Part shown: piece by piece, positions 50,690-59,825 of the stretch | Layout: each line of letters begins with the position of its first letter | How positions within the stretch are numbered: the first letter of the stretch is position 1 | Assembly: GCA_964458645.1 (NCBI GenBank) | Contig: CAYWJU010000007.1 | Coordinates: 22,079 to 86,078, forward strand | Source: DAORHV01 sp964458645 | GTDB lineage: Bacteria; Patescibacteriota; Gracilibacteria; Peribacterales; Peribacteraceae | Length of the DNA stretch: 64,000 nt | Direction of reading: 5' to 3' | Notes under the pieces: generated by a model | Told to the model about the DNA's origin: nothing | Seen by the model: the letters and a program-made list of their open reading frames with translations, nothing else | The model's database searches: none | Program-made: the position numbers and the translations under genes

Positions 50690-50717
50690 ACTCTACCGTG
50701 TTTGTTCTCTCTGTCAA
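50690..50717 (-). promoter_or_regulatory. Promoter of the methionine-recycling operon
   Basis: Minus strand TTGACA (50712-50717), 16 nt, TAGAGT (50690-50695). It gives a leader of about 155 nt, much longer than those of most genes here. Confidence 0.68.
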
Positions 50718-50737
50718 TATTCTGCTCGCTGCACCGT

Positions 50738-51913
50738 TTATGCGGCGCTTACTTTTACAATGCTCTGGCACAGCTCCTCGATTCGTTTCATGGGAATTCC
50801 GGCGATGTTGATGCGCCCGTCGCGGGTCAGGAACACGTTGTGCTTCAGCTGCAGCTCGTCGACCTGCTCCCCTGTCAGCGGCAGCATGGCAAACATGCCG
50901 TTGCCGTTCACGGCGTTGTAAAACGACTTGGGCAGATGCTTGAGCATGGCTTGGCGCTTGGCACCGATGGTCGCGCGTGCTTGTCGCAGATCGGCCAACC
51001 ATTCGTCTTGGTAGGCTTCTTGCACACGCGCCACGACCATCTGGCCGAATGTGGACGCGGCCGAGTGAATGCCGCGGGTCAACGTGGAGTAGTGACCTTC
51101 GAGCGCCTTCTGGGTTTCGGCGTCGGGTGCGAATGCCATGGCCATACCGCAGCGCAGTCCGTAGATGGAGTGGTTCTTGGAAGCCGACCAACTGACGAGC
51201 AGCGGAATTTCGGCGTCGGCGAACAGATGCACGGCGGCGGTGTCGTCTTCGGGCTCACCGATGAATCCTTGGTACGCAAAGTCGAGCAGCGCAATACAGT
51301 CTTTCTTCTTGAGTGCAGCAGCCAATTCTTTCCACTGCTCGGCCGTAAGGTCGAGGCCGGTGGGATTGTGGCAACCGACTTGCAGCAAGATGGAGAACGG
51401 CTCGGTCATGGAGTCGATGGCCTTCAGCAAGTCTTCGATCTGCGGGCGATGGTCGTCGGTGAGGTACGGCACTTCCACGATGGCGAGTCCGGCTGCTCGG
51501 CACACCGGCGGATGATTGCCCCACGCCGGCAGCGGCAGAATGATTTTCCCATTGGGTTGCAGCAATTTGATGAGGCGCAGGTTGATGGTGACGGCACCGG
51601 TACCGCCGGTGGTGGCAAACGCGGTGACGCGGTCGGTGCGCTTCCCCAGAATGAGTTTGGTGACGCAGGTACGGAATTCCAGCAAACCGGCTAACGGCGG
51701 ATACGAATAGCTGTACTCGGTAATCTTGCCGCCGATGTCCTTCAGCGCTTTGGCAACGCTGGGAAACAACACCGTCTTCCCGTCTTCATCCATGACCACG
51801 CCGATGGTCCCGTTGATTGCAGTCGGGCCAGCAGCGATGGCCGCGGCAGCCACCGCGAAAATGGGATCGGGTTTGGGCGCGGGCAACTTGGTGAACGGAT
51901 GCGTTTTGGCCAT
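50738..51913 (-). CDS. Class I/II aminotransferase (aromatic/aspartate type)
   Basis: PLP enzyme, 391 residues. Features: TGGTGAVTINL for cofactor phosphate binding, LPLPAWGNHPPV, QVGCHNPTGLDLT, ALLDFAYQGF with the Asp that contacts the PLP nitrogen, and SASKNHSIYGLRCG with the Schiff-base Lys. It lies downstream of the aromatic operon and can supply the last step to Phe and Tyr, which pheA and tyrA products need. TACGAT lies 8 nt before the ATG at 51913, so it has its own promoter. An aspartate aminotransferase role is also possible. Confidence 0.85.
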   Translation of the reverse strand: MAKTHPFTKLPAPKPDPIFAVAAAAIAAGPTAINGTIGVVMDEDGKTVLFPSVAKALKDIGGKITEYSYSYPPLAGLLEFRTCVTKLILGKRTDRVTAFATTGGTGAVTINLRLIKLLQPNGKIILPLPAWGNHPPVCRAAGLAIVEVPYLTDDHRPQIEDLLKAIDSMTEPFSILLQVGCHNPTGLDLTAEQWKELAAALKKKDCIALLDFAYQGFIGEPEDDTAAVHLFADAEIPLLVSWSASKNHSIYGLRCGMAMAFAPDAETQKALEGHYSTLTRGIHSAASTFGQMVVARVQEAYQDEWLADLRQARATIGAKRQAMLKHLPKSFYNAVNGNGMFAMLPLTGEQVDELQLKHNVFLTRDGRINIAGIPMKRIEELCQSIVKVSAA

Positions 51914-51945
51914 GTGCGGGCATCGTACTGCAAGCGCGGGCACGG

Positions 51946-51984
51946 GAAAATCGAAAACAAGGCCCCGCACGTTGCGAGGCCTTG
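51946..51984 (-). terminator. Terminator of the 123-aa gene
   Basis: AAGGCCCCGCA (51959-51969) pairs with TGCGAGGCCTT (51973-51983). On the minus strand it is followed by GTTTTCGATTTT. Confidence 0.7.
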
Positions 51985-51995
51985 GAGTGCGGAAA

Positions 51996-52367
51996 TCAGG
52001 CCACGCTCAAGCCGCGCTCGGCCATGGCGGCGCGCAATTCGCCAATACCCTGAACGATGCCAAGATGCTGGTCGGACGTGAGTCCAGGCGCCTCGACGCC
52101 GCCGGAGCTGGGATAATGCCGGACGGTGCGGATATTCAGACCGCGCAGCAAATCGAAGACCTGGCGGACTGTTTCGTCCAGCACCACGCCGGTGCGGATC
52201 TTGCGATCGATGACGGTGACGGTGAGCGTGCGGCTGGTAAGGGCGTGGGCGAAGTCGGCCAGCGCGATGCCGTTCCAACCGGTGTGGGCGGAAGCGACTG
52301 CTGCGTCGATGGCGGGGTCGGTCTGTACTTCGGCGTCGGCTTCGGGAGCAGAGAGAGTGGCGTTCAT
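51996..52367 (-). CDS. Hypothetical protein, 123 aa
   Basis: An acidic, Ala-rich N-terminus followed by a compact region (VTVIDRKIRTGVVLDETVRQ, FDLLRGLNIRTVRHYPSSGG) and a helical end. No family is recognised. It lies between the aromatic operon and the aminotransferase on the same strand and ends at a good terminator. A function in aromatic metabolism is suggested only by position. The ATG at 52367 is used; the longer frame (from 52466) crosses a hairpin. Confidence 0.55.
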   Translation of the reverse strand: MNATLSAPEADAEVQTDPAIDAAVASAHTGWNGIALADFAHALTSRTLTVTVIDRKIRTGVVLDETVRQVFDLLRGLNIRTVRHYPSSGGVEAPGLTSDQHLGIVQGIGELRAAMAERGLSVA

Positions 52368-52407
52368 GGGAGTGAAAAGAAAAAGAAATAGAAGCAACCG
52401 CTGGGAG

Positions 52408-52434
52408 AGGCGTGAATGCTCACGCGCTCTCCGC
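52408..52434. repeat. Long hairpin upstream of the 123-aa gene
   Basis: GAGAG-GCGTGA pairs with TCACGC-GCTCTC around loop ATGC. On the minus strand it is followed after about 10 nt by a T-rich stretch, so it may end transcription from pheA. The rest of 52435-52644 holds only short, unsupported frames. Confidence 0.5.
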
Positions 52435-52644
52435 CGTACACGACCGCCGATGCTGGAGAAATACAATCATGGATTACGGAAAGAAGTCCTCCGATGTCGG
52501 AAGACGGACTGCGCATGTATTTCACTCGCTTACGCACGTTCGCCCGCCGACCGCACACAGGTGCAGCAGCAGACGCAGGCGAAAGCGAAACGTGAAGTCA
52601 TCACGGGCATGTTAACAAGCCCCTCATGAGCGTCAACTATTTAC

Positions 52645-53439
52645 TTACCAGACACCCAGAATTTGAATCTCTGCCAGCTTTGCCAGATCTTCGAGTGCCT
52701 TCTGCGTACGAGGATCATCGGGACTGCCGACGAAGTCGATGAAAAAGTTGTAGTCGCCCAGTTTCTTCCCAGTCGGCCGGTTCTCGATGCGGCTCATGTT
52801 CAGGTCGTAGACCTTGAACGGCGTCAGCAGCATATGCAAGAAACCAGGGCGATCTTCGTGTGGATGCGGGTGCAAGCCGATGCTCATGCGCGTACGCATG
52901 GTTCCGGGGAACGGATCGTTCACGGAAACAATCGCGAAGCGCGTGGTGTTGGCGTCGCCTTCGATGTCGGTATCGACCAGCTTCAGGTTCGAAACGCGGA
53001 TCAGCCGTTCGGACCCGATTGCACCCACAGAATCGTCGGAGCCAGCCAGCTTCACCGCGGCGGCGGTGCTGGTTGTGGGCAAATGTTCGGCGTTGGGGTA
53101 CTGCTCGCGCAACCACTTGCGGCACTGGCGCAGCGCCTGGCTGTGAGAAGCGATCTTGGTGACGGCCTTGGGATTCTTGGCGCCGAACGAATGGCGGATG
53201 GCGACCTCATGCATGCGCCAGATTTTCACCTCACTCTCACGCAGCAGGTCCAGGATTTCATCCACCGATCCATGCAGACTGTTTTCGATGGGCACCACAC
53301 CAACCGCTTCGGGGTGTTTGCTCAACGCGGCGAACACGGCATCGAAGTTGGGCTCGAAGCGCACGTCGGCATCCGGGAAAATCTGTTGCACCGCTTCGTG
53401 CGAGAACGTGCCGGCGGGTCCGAGGGTATAGATGATCAT
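52645..53439 (-). CDS. pheA: Prephenate dehydratase with ACT domain
   Basis: Converts prephenate to phenylpyruvate. 264 residues. The catalytic domain has IYTLGPAGTFSHEAVQQIFP, VVPIENSLHGSVDEILDLL and DDSVGAIGSERLIRV; the T-R-F motif is NTTRFAIV. The C-terminal ACT domain (GFLHMLLTPFKVYDLNMSRIENRPTG contains the E-S/N-R-P-type motif) binds Phe for feedback control. There is no fused chorismate mutase; that is a separate gene upstream. It overlaps tyrA by 4 nt. Last gene of the aromatic operon. Confidence 0.94.
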   Translation of the reverse strand: MIIYTLGPAGTFSHEAVQQIFPDADVRFEPNFDAVFAALSKHPEAVGVVPIENSLHGSVDEILDLLRESEVKIWRMHEVAIRHSFGAKNPKAVTKIASHSQALRQCRKWLREQYPNAEHLPTTSTAAAVKLAGSDDSVGAIGSERLIRVSNLKLVDTDIEGDANTTRFAIVSVNDPFPGTMRTRMSIGLHPHPHEDRPGFLHMLLTPFKVYDLNMSRIENRPTGKKLGDYNFFIDFVGSPDDPRTQKALEDLAKLAEIQILGVW

Positions 53440-54284
53440 CGGGAGAGCTTGGAGAGGGTGGCGATGCAGGCTTCGCTATGGCTGCGGGCGCGCTTTGCGA
53501 ACGGCGCGAAGTGACTCTTTAAGCGGCGGTAGCGTCGCGAGGCGGCGGGCAGATCGCGGCGGTCGGCGATGCGGATGTAGCCGTCCAGCAGACGCTTGAG
53601 CCGGCGGAGGATAGCTGGAGCAGCAGGATTGCGGAAGATGATGGGCATGTAGAGCTCGGGTTCGTCGTCCAGGAAACGGCCGATGACGTTGAACTCCAGT
53701 TCGTATGTGGGTGTGCACGTCTTGGAAACGGCATGGAGATCCACGCTCAGCGATTGCAGCAGCTCGCCCATGAGCAGGCTCTTGAAATGTGGGATGGCCT
53801 GGATGACGGCCATCTGATCGTCGTGCGCCTTGGGAGTCATCTCGATGCTCTTCAGCCCAGCGTTTGTGAGTACGCGTTTCAGCGACGTGAGCGTGCCGGG
53901 CTTGCAGCGCGCGGGGCAGAGAATGACAGTCTGGCCCTTCAGCGCAGTGGTCGGACTAAACAGCGGATGCATGCCGATGACTTCGCCCTTGGCACCGAGC
54001 ATGGCGCGCACGGTGTCGGCTTTCAACGAACTGACGTCCAGGATGAGCTGATCGTTGCGCACGGCCGCTTTCACTTCCTTGGCAATGACTTCGGCAGCGT
54101 GCTCCAGCGGAACGGCGAACACCACCACGTCGCAGTCACGGATGAGCGCGACATTCTTCTGTTTGTCCGCCTTACCGGTAACACGCACCGTGAAACCCTG
54201 CGCACGAAACAATCGGGCGAATTGGGCGCCGGTTTTTCCAACACCGCCGACAATGCCGATGGTCATGGCGGGGGAGATGTTCAT
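53436..54284 (-). CDS. tyrA: Prephenate/arogenate dehydrogenase
   Basis: Oxidative branch to Tyr. 282 residues. NAD motif IGIVGGVGKTGAQFARLF, then RDCDVVVFAVPLEHAAEVIA, LDVSSLKADTV, GMHPLFSPTTALKGQTVILC (conserved H-P-x-F-G-like segment) and H-D-Q-M-A-V-I-Q-A-I-P-H. The helical C-terminal domain is complete. It overlaps the genes on both sides by 4 nt (ATGA type), showing tight coupling. Confidence 0.92.
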   Translation of the reverse strand: MNISPAMTIGIVGGVGKTGAQFARLFRAQGFTVRVTGKADKQKNVALIRDCDVVVFAVPLEHAAEVIAKEVKAAVRNDQLILDVSSLKADTVRAMLGAKGEVIGMHPLFSPTTALKGQTVILCPARCKPGTLTSLKRVLTNAGLKSIEMTPKAHDDQMAVIQAIPHFKSLLMGELLQSLSVDLHAVSKTCTPTYELEFNVIGRFLDDEPELYMPIIFRNPAAPAILRRLKRLLDGYIRIADRRDLPAASRRYRRLKSHFAPFAKRARSHSEACIATLSKLSR

Positions 54285-54538
54285 AAGCGTTGAATCCGTT
54301 TGGACTCGGCGAAAATGATGGACAACATGGCAGTGGCAAATTCCGGCGAGAGGCCAAGTTTCGTGGCCTCATTCACCCAGCGCTCACGCACTTCGGTTTC
54401 GCGAGAGACGTCCTCGACATCACCGTTCTTCAGCGGTTTGAGCGACTCGACAACGCGCATGCGCTCGGCCAGTAAACGGAGAATGCCGGCATCGAGGGTA
54501 TCGATGCGGGCGCGGATGTCGGCGATGGATTCAGACAT
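54281..54538 (-). CDS. aroQ: Chorismate mutase, AroQ type
   Basis: 85 residues, the normal size of a free AroQ mutase. IADIRARIDTLDAGILRLLAERMRVVESL is the helix-1 signature with the conserved Arg and L-L-x-R motif (R-M here). Then E-T-E-V-R-E-R-W and a third helix ending FAESKRIQ. It isomerises chorismate to prephenate for the next two gene products. The start at 54538 is the first Met of the conserved region. Confidence 0.85.
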   Translation of the reverse strand: MSESIADIRARIDTLDAGILRLLAERMRVVESLKPLKNGDVEDVSRETEVRERWVNEATKLGLSPEFATAMLSIIFAESKRIQRL

Positions 54539-54566
54539 AAGAAAAGAGGAAAGAAACGAAGAACGA

Positions 54567-55559
54567 TTAGGCCTGGTACGCCTTCTGGAGCAGATAGCAA
54601 TCGGCCAGCACGAGCGACACCATGGCTTCCACGACGGGAATGACGCGCGGGACGATGCACGGGTCATGGCGGCCCTTCTTGGCGATTTCGCCGACGGATG
54701 TGGATGGCTTCACACTGACGGTCATCACCAAATCGTCGCCGGTGGAAATGCCGCCCAAAATGCCACCGAAGACCTTCTTGTCGGCGATGTAGTCCATGCC
54801 TTTCATTTCGGCTGTCTTGAATCCGGCGCCGTACGAGAAACCTGTGACAGCACCAATGCTCATGACCGCATCGGCCAAGCGCGCCTTCAGTTTTGCGAAC
54901 ACCGGGTCGCCCAGGCTCTTGGGCGGTTTGATCACGCGGATCTCGATGAGTCCACCCGAGGAGTTGTACTCGGATTTCAGCTTGAGCACGTAGGCCTCCA
55001 TTTTTTTTGCCACCGCCGGATCGGCGCAGCGCATGGGGTTTTGCTCGATGGTCTCGGGCTTGAAGACCTTGGCTTCATGCGGCCCGACCTTCACGGTGTG
55101 GCCGATGATCTTCATGGACTTGGGGAACACCTTGCGGGCGACTACGCCGGCAATGACACGGGCGACAGTCTCGCGTCCGGACTGGCGTCCGCCGCCGCGA
55201 TGATCGCGATGACCGAATTTCTCCTGAAACGTTTCATCAGCATGACCGGGGCGGAACACCGCTTTCAACTTGGCATAGTCCTCGGACCGTTGGGCTTTGT
55301 TTTGCACGATCACACAAATCGGCATGCCAGTGGTCTTTCCTTCGAACACGCCGGACAAAATGATGGGTGCGTCGGCTTCGTCGCGGGCGGTCGTGACGGC
55401 GCTCTGTCCCGGGCGACGGCGGTTCAAGTCGGGCATGAAGTCGGCTTCCTTCAGCGGAATGCCGGCCGGACAGCCGTCGATGACCACGCCGAGCGCGGGA
55501 CCATGGGATTCGCCGAACGTGGTGATGCAAAACAGAGTGCCGAAACTATTGCTTGCCAT
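54567..55559 (-). CDS. aroC: Chorismate synthase
   Basis: Makes chorismate from EPSP using reduced FMN. 330 residues. FGTLFCITTFGESHGPALGV is the signature 1 region with the catalytic His. DLNRRRPGQSAVTTARDEAD, DHRGGGRQSGRETVARV, and GGISTGDDLVMTVSVKPSTS follow. The 5' end overlaps aroDE by 14 nt. Complete and of normal length. Confidence 0.96.
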   Translation of the reverse strand: MASNSFGTLFCITTFGESHGPALGVVIDGCPAGIPLKEADFMPDLNRRRPGQSAVTTARDEADAPIILSGVFEGKTTGMPICVIVQNKAQRSEDYAKLKAVFRPGHADETFQEKFGHRDHRGGGRQSGRETVARVIAGVVARKVFPKSMKIIGHTVKVGPHEAKVFKPETIEQNPMRCADPAVAKKMEAYVLKLKSEYNSSGGLIEIRVIKPPKSLGDPVFAKLKARLADAVMSIGAVTGFSYGAGFKTAEMKGMDYIADKKVFGGILGGISTGDDLVMTVSVKPSTSVGEIAKKGRHDPCIVPRVIPVVEAMVSLVLADCYLLQKAYQA

Positions 55560-56940
55560 GTTTCTTGAGGGAATGAAACAGCGAAAGGAAAAGATTGTCG
55601 TCGGTAGAAACGCCGGTGAACAATTTGAACTGCGCGAAGGCCTGGTGCAGCAGCATGGGCAAACCGTTCACCGCGTCGTAGCCCCGTTCCTCTGCCAGCG
55701 TGAGGAACGGCGTGGACTCGGCGTAACGCAAATCCACCGCATATGAATGACGTTCGCCGACAGGCGGCAATGCAATGACAGGATCATCGGGAATAGCCCA
55801 AAACACCACGTCGTGAATGGTCTTGCCGAGCGAATCGAGCGGTGCGGTGTCGACCAGGAAATAGTCGCCAAGTTCCTTGCGCACAGCTTCGTTGCGGCCG
55901 TAGACGGTAATGGACTTCACTCCGGATTTTCTTGCGGCATAGATGAGTGCCGGCACCACGCCGCCGGTTCCGGCAATGGCGATGGACTTGGCTTTGCCGA
56001 TGAACGGGTAGCCCTCCAGAATACCCGCGACATCGGTGTTGTACCCCTTCCACTTGGCGCCCTCCAGCACCAGCGTGTTCACGGACTGAATCTCGGCGGC
56101 CAGTTCGTCCAGTTCATCGGCATGCTTGATGATGTCGCGCTTCCATGGGGTCGTGACCGAAAATCCGCGCACGCCGATATGCGGCAGGCTCCGCACCGCA
56201 TCGGCCAAGTCGGTGGTGGGAAAGACGGTGTAGAGCGCATCGATGCCATGGGCATCGAAGAGCAAATTATGGATGGTGGGACTCAGGCTGGCGCCAATGG
56301 ATGGCCCGCCAAGCAACCCGTAGATAGCCGGATTCTTGCAGCGCGAAAACTCGTTGTACGTCTTCATGGACAGCTGCCCCGGTGCCGCTTCTTCGCCGTC
56401 GTCAATGAACGTATACGTGAGTGCGTTCTTCAGCGGCGACGTCAGGCGCTGGACGCGGGCCAAATCCCCCATCGCCAACACAACATGCGCCTGGCCTTCC
56501 GGCATGCTTTCTCGCAAGCGCTCCAACGTAAGAATGTCTGCGTAGTTCCGTGCGAGCGTTGCGATCTTCACGATTTCGGGCTTGCGATCCAGGAGGTTTT
56601 TCAGAATCGTACGCAGCTGCGGCAGCGACGGCGTTTCGTCATAATTATGGTAGCTCAATATCAGCTTGGCGCCGGTCGGCAACGGCAACTCGGCTTCGTG
56701 CAGTTCCAGGTCCACATACGTGGGCTTCATCTTGTCGATGAGCGACGGGTCCGCACCGCGCAGTGCGAGCAGTACCGGCAACGGCGGATTGGCGAAGCGC
56801 AAATCGGGCGTCAGGTCGCCACGCACTTCCAAAACATCGGCTCCTGCACGTTCGGCCTTGCGGGCGAACGAGTTCGGATCGTCGAGGGCCAGTGCGGTTG
56901 CGGTGATGACGAACATGCTATTTGTGACGGCGGCGGGCAT
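55546..56940 (-). CDS. aroDE: Fused 3-dehydroquinate dehydratase / shikimate dehydrogenase (AroD-AroE)
   Basis: 464 residues. Residues about 9-215 are a type I dehydroquinase: DVLEVRGDL, the His in LSYHNYDETP and the Schiff-base Lys in EIVKIAT. Residues about 217-464 are AroE: GGPSIGASLSPTIHN, SVTTPWKRDII with the catalytic Lys, NTDVAGI with the Asp, and the Rossmann GTGGVVPAL. Domain order and junction match the last two domains of the eukaryotic AROM protein and plant DHQ-SDH. The start may be 56940 or 56916; both overlap or abut the upstream stop at 56918. Confidence 0.94.
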   Translation of the reverse strand: MPAAVTNSMFVITATALALDDPNSFARKAERAGADVLEVRGDLTPDLRFANPPLPVLLALRGADPSLIDKMKPTYVDLELHEAELPLPTGAKLILSYHNYDETPSLPQLRTILKNLLDRKPEIVKIATLARNYADILTLERLRESMPEGQAHVVLAMGDLARVQRLTSPLKNALTYTFIDDGEEAAPGQLSMKTYNEFSRCKNPAIYGLLGGPSIGASLSPTIHNLLFDAHGIDALYTVFPTTDLADAVRSLPHIGVRGFSVTTPWKRDIIKHADELDELAAEIQSVNTLVLEGAKWKGYNTDVAGILEGYPFIGKAKSIAIAGTGGVVPALIYAARKSGVKSITVYGRNEAVRKELGDYFLVDTAPLDSLGKTIHDVVFWAIPDDPVIALPPVGERHSYAVDLRYAESTPFLTLAEERGYDAVNGLPMLLHQAFAQFKLFTGVSTDDNLFLSLFHSLKKHGKQ

Positions 56941-58777
56941 GGCCTCCCTTATCGCGGCGCGGTGGAGGTGCGTACTGCTCGGCAGCCGAAATGAACTTGG
57001 CGCCGTGCAGATCGTACGATGTCGGCAAACGCTTCAAGCGACCAAGTACGCGCGGCACCTGGGCCGGGAACGGCACACGGTGCGACAATTCGATCGTGGC
57101 CACTTCTTTGTACTGTGGGTCGCGGCGCTTGAGCGTGGTTTCGACTTCCTGTTCCAAGGATAAATCGGGTGTAAGGCTTGGGCGCTTGCGTTTCACATTC
57201 TTCAAACGCTCGACGGTGGACTCCACGGTGGCGTGCAACCAGAGTACGACTGCATGCTCTTTGAGCAATGCGCGTGTTGCGGCCGATTCGCAGGCGCCTC
57301 CGCCCAAGGAAATGATGTGGCCGGGAACGAGCGACTGCGCGACGACCTCTTCTTCGATTTCGCGGAATGCCGGCCAGCCGTTTTGCTCAACGTAGATATC
57401 CAGCGTGCCGATCCGCTCTTCGATAACTTGGTCGGTATCGATCTGTGGCAGATGCAATACTTTGGACAGACGCTTGGCCAAGTTGGTCTTGCCGCTGCCG
57501 CGCATACCGACGATGGCAATCGGTTTATGGGATTTAGAAACGAGCTCCAGATGCGTAAAGAAGTTCGGGTAGCTCTTGGCCACGCAGTCGGGATTCACAA
57601 TGGAGACACCGCCGCGGATCAAACCGAGTGCGGCGAACACCATGGCCATGCGGTGGTCATCGTGCGGATCGAGGATCACCGGGGTATGCGACAGGTGACG
57701 CTTCTCGCCCATACCCTGCACCGTGACGCCGTCATCATGTTGACGAATGGAAATACCGGCCTTCGTCAGTTCGGTAGTAATGACCGCCAAACGGTCACAT
57801 TCTTTAAAGCGCAGGTTTTTCGCGCCAATGATCTGCAGGTTGCCGGTACGGAATGCGCCGAACAGCGCCAGGTTCATCACTTGGTCCGGGAAATCCGTGC
57901 AATCGACCGTGACATTGCCCGGACGCATGAGCGCCTCGAGCGCCTTGGGCAGCACGCGGTCGGACTGCGAAGAATCGTCATGAAGATTCGTAAAGACCAC
58001 GCGTCCGCCGCTGATTTTCTTCAAGACCAACCACACGCCCGCCGCACTCCAGTCGCCCTCTATGGCGTACGACGGAACGGCTGCGTACGCGCCATGTTTC
58101 ACGATGAACGTTCCGTCCTTGTTCTCCGCAGTCACGCCGAAGTCGCGCATGACGCGCGTGGTGAGTTCCACGTACCCTGGCGACGCCAGCGTGGATGCCA
58201 CCGAGACCTTCAGGCCTTTGGGCAGACACGGCGCGATGAGCAATAAGGAAGACAGGAACTGGCTGCTCTTCGAGGCATCGACCTTTACGGTCCCGCCGCG
58301 CAACGTGCCGCCGGTAATGGTGACCGGTGGCTTGCCACCCACGTCGCTAATCTGCGCGCCGAGTTCGCGCAATGCGGCGACCAAATCACCGATCGGGCGA
58401 CGACACATGTGCTCGTTGCCGGTGACGGTCCACTGCCCGGGAACCAATGCGGCGACCGAGCACAGGAAACGCAACGTCGTTCCGGCGTTCTCGCAGAACA
58501 GCTCGCCCCACGCATCCTGCTTGTTCGGAATGCCGCCGACGATGCGGAGGTCTCCGGCGTCTTTGTCCGTCCAAGAGATATCGAACCCCAGCACCTGCAA
58601 ATTCTCGACCATGACGCGTACGTCGTCACACGGCGTGGCGTTATGGATGACGGTTGTGCCGCCGGACAAGCATGCGGCGACAATCGCGCGGTTGGCATGC
58701 GACTTGGAACCCGGCAACGTGAGCTGCACGTTGAACGGCAGCTCCAGCGGGGCGACGGCAAGGGGGGTGTCGTTCAT
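56918..58777 (-). CDS. aroAK: Fused EPSP synthase / shikimate kinase (AroA-AroK)
   Basis: 619 residues. Residues about 1-410 are EPSP synthase: LPGSKSHANRAIVAACLSGG, CENAGTTLRFLCSVAAL, VDASKSSQFLSSLLL and the DDHRMAM loop. Residues about 415-585 are shikimate kinase: P-loop VGMRGSGKT, DTDQVIEERIG, FREIEEEVV, LGGGACES and the lid KRKRPSLTP. A basic tail of about 30 residues ends the protein. The start overlaps the aroB stop as ATGA. EPSPS followed by shikimate kinase is the same domain order as in the eukaryotic AROM protein. Confidence 0.94.
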   Translation of the reverse strand: MNDTPLAVAPLELPFNVQLTLPGSKSHANRAIVAACLSGGTTVIHNATPCDDVRVMVENLQVLGFDISWTDKDAGDLRIVGGIPNKQDAWGELFCENAGTTLRFLCSVAALVPGQWTVTGNEHMCRRPIGDLVAALRELGAQISDVGGKPPVTITGGTLRGGTVKVDASKSSQFLSSLLLIAPCLPKGLKVSVASTLASPGYVELTTRVMRDFGVTAENKDGTFIVKHGAYAAVPSYAIEGDWSAAGVWLVLKKISGGRVVFTNLHDDSSQSDRVLPKALEALMRPGNVTVDCTDFPDQVMNLALFGAFRTGNLQIIGAKNLRFKECDRLAVITTELTKAGISIRQHDDGVTVQGMGEKRHLSHTPVILDPHDDHRMAMVFAALGLIRGGVSIVNPDCVAKSYPNFFTHLELVSKSHKPIAIVGMRGSGKTNLAKRLSKVLHLPQIDTDQVIEERIGTLDIYVEQNGWPAFREIEEEVVAQSLVPGHIISLGGGACESAATRALLKEHAVVLWLHATVESTVERLKNVKRKRPSLTPDLSLEQEVETTLKRRDPQYKEVATIELSHRVPFPAQVPRVLGRLKRLPTSYDLHGAKFISAAEQYAPPPRRDKGGHARRRHK

Positions 58778-59814
58778 AGGAAGAGTGTATCGAAGTCTGA
58801 GCGCTGTATGGTCCGAATTTCCGCTGAGCCGAGTGTTTGGGGCACTGCAACGCGGACGCTTCCGGCAACGTTCTTTTTGTCACGACGCATTAATTCCCAG
58901 AGCGCATCGGGCGGGAAATCGGGCAACTCCGTCGGCATAGCGATGTCTTTCAGCAGTTGTTCAATCCGACCGATGCCGCGCATCTTGGTCATGCGCAGCT
59001 CGGCGATCATGCCGATGCTGACAGCCCTGCCATGGGACATGGCGAACTTGGCATGGGCTTCCACGGCATGACCGACAGTGTGTCCGAAATTCAAATTCAA
59101 TCGCACCTGCTCATCGCGCTCATCTTGTTCCACGATGCGGGCTTTTAGCCCGACGGCTTTGGCAACACACTCTTCGCAGGCGACCAAATCTTTGGCCAGT
59201 ACCTTGGCAATGTTCTTTTCGAGCCATGCGAAAAATTCTTCATCGGCAATGGCGGCGATTTTCACCACTTCCACCAGACCTTCGGCCAGCACCGCTTCGG
59301 GCAGATCGCTGAGTAATTCGACGTCGATTGCGACTGCCGACGGATGTGCAATGACACCGATGATGTTCTTCGTGGAACCTAAGTTCACGCCGTTCTTGCC
59401 GCCGATGCTGGCATCCACCATGGCAAGCATGCTGGTTGGAACATGAATGCACGACACGCCGCGCATGAACACTCCGGCGATCAGGCCGCCAAGATCGGTG
59501 ATCATGCCGCCGCCGACGTTCACGACCACGGTCTGCCTCGTGCAACCGGCTTCGAGCATGAGCGTAGTGATGCGCTCGACTTCTTTCAGCGACTTGGAAG
59601 CGTCGCCACTTTCCACTGCAATGCCGATGCTGTCGCGCAAGCCCGCCTGCACTTCCTTTGCGATGTGGGCCACGCCTTTGTCGTACAGCACCACGATGCG
59701 ATCAGGGTGCAGCAGTCCAATAGCATCCTGCATTTGGTGCCGGATTCCGGAGCCAATCAAGATGCGCGTTGCGAGACGCGGTACGGCCGGTGGTAGAAGA
59801 TTGACGGTACGCAT
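58774..59814 (-). CDS. aroB: 3-dehydroquinate synthase
   Basis: Second step of the shikimate route. About 346 residues. NAD site VNVGGGMITDLGGLIAGVFM, then R-G-V-S-C-I-H-V-P-T-S-M-L-A-M-V-D-A, SIGGKNGVNL, and zinc ligands in NFGHTVGHAVE and the later MSHGRAVSIGM. The ATG at 59814 starts 11 nt after the DAHP synthase stop. It lacks any fused partner but stands directly before aroAK. Confidence 0.95.
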   Translation of the reverse strand: MRTVNLLPPAVPRLATRILIGSGIRHQMQDAIGLLHPDRIVVLYDKGVAHIAKEVQAGLRDSIGIAVESGDASKSLKEVERITTLMLEAGCTRQTVVVNVGGGMITDLGGLIAGVFMRGVSCIHVPTSMLAMVDASIGGKNGVNLGSTKNIIGVIAHPSAVAIDVELLSDLPEAVLAEGLVEVVKIAAIADEEFFAWLEKNIAKVLAKDLVACEECVAKAVGLKARIVEQDERDEQVRLNLNFGHTVGHAVEAHAKFAMSHGRAVSIGMIAELRMTKMRGIGRIEQLLKDIAMPTELPDFPPDALWELMRRDKKNVAGSVRVAVPQTLGSAEIRTIQRSDFDTLFL

Positions 59815-59825
59815 AGGATTCCAGT

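Noticed and set aside
52450..52629. Plus-strand short ORFs (from 52450 and 52470) between pheA and the 123-aa gene
   Set aside because: TACAAT stands too close to one start and the sequences are basic and low in pattern; not enough support for a gene.
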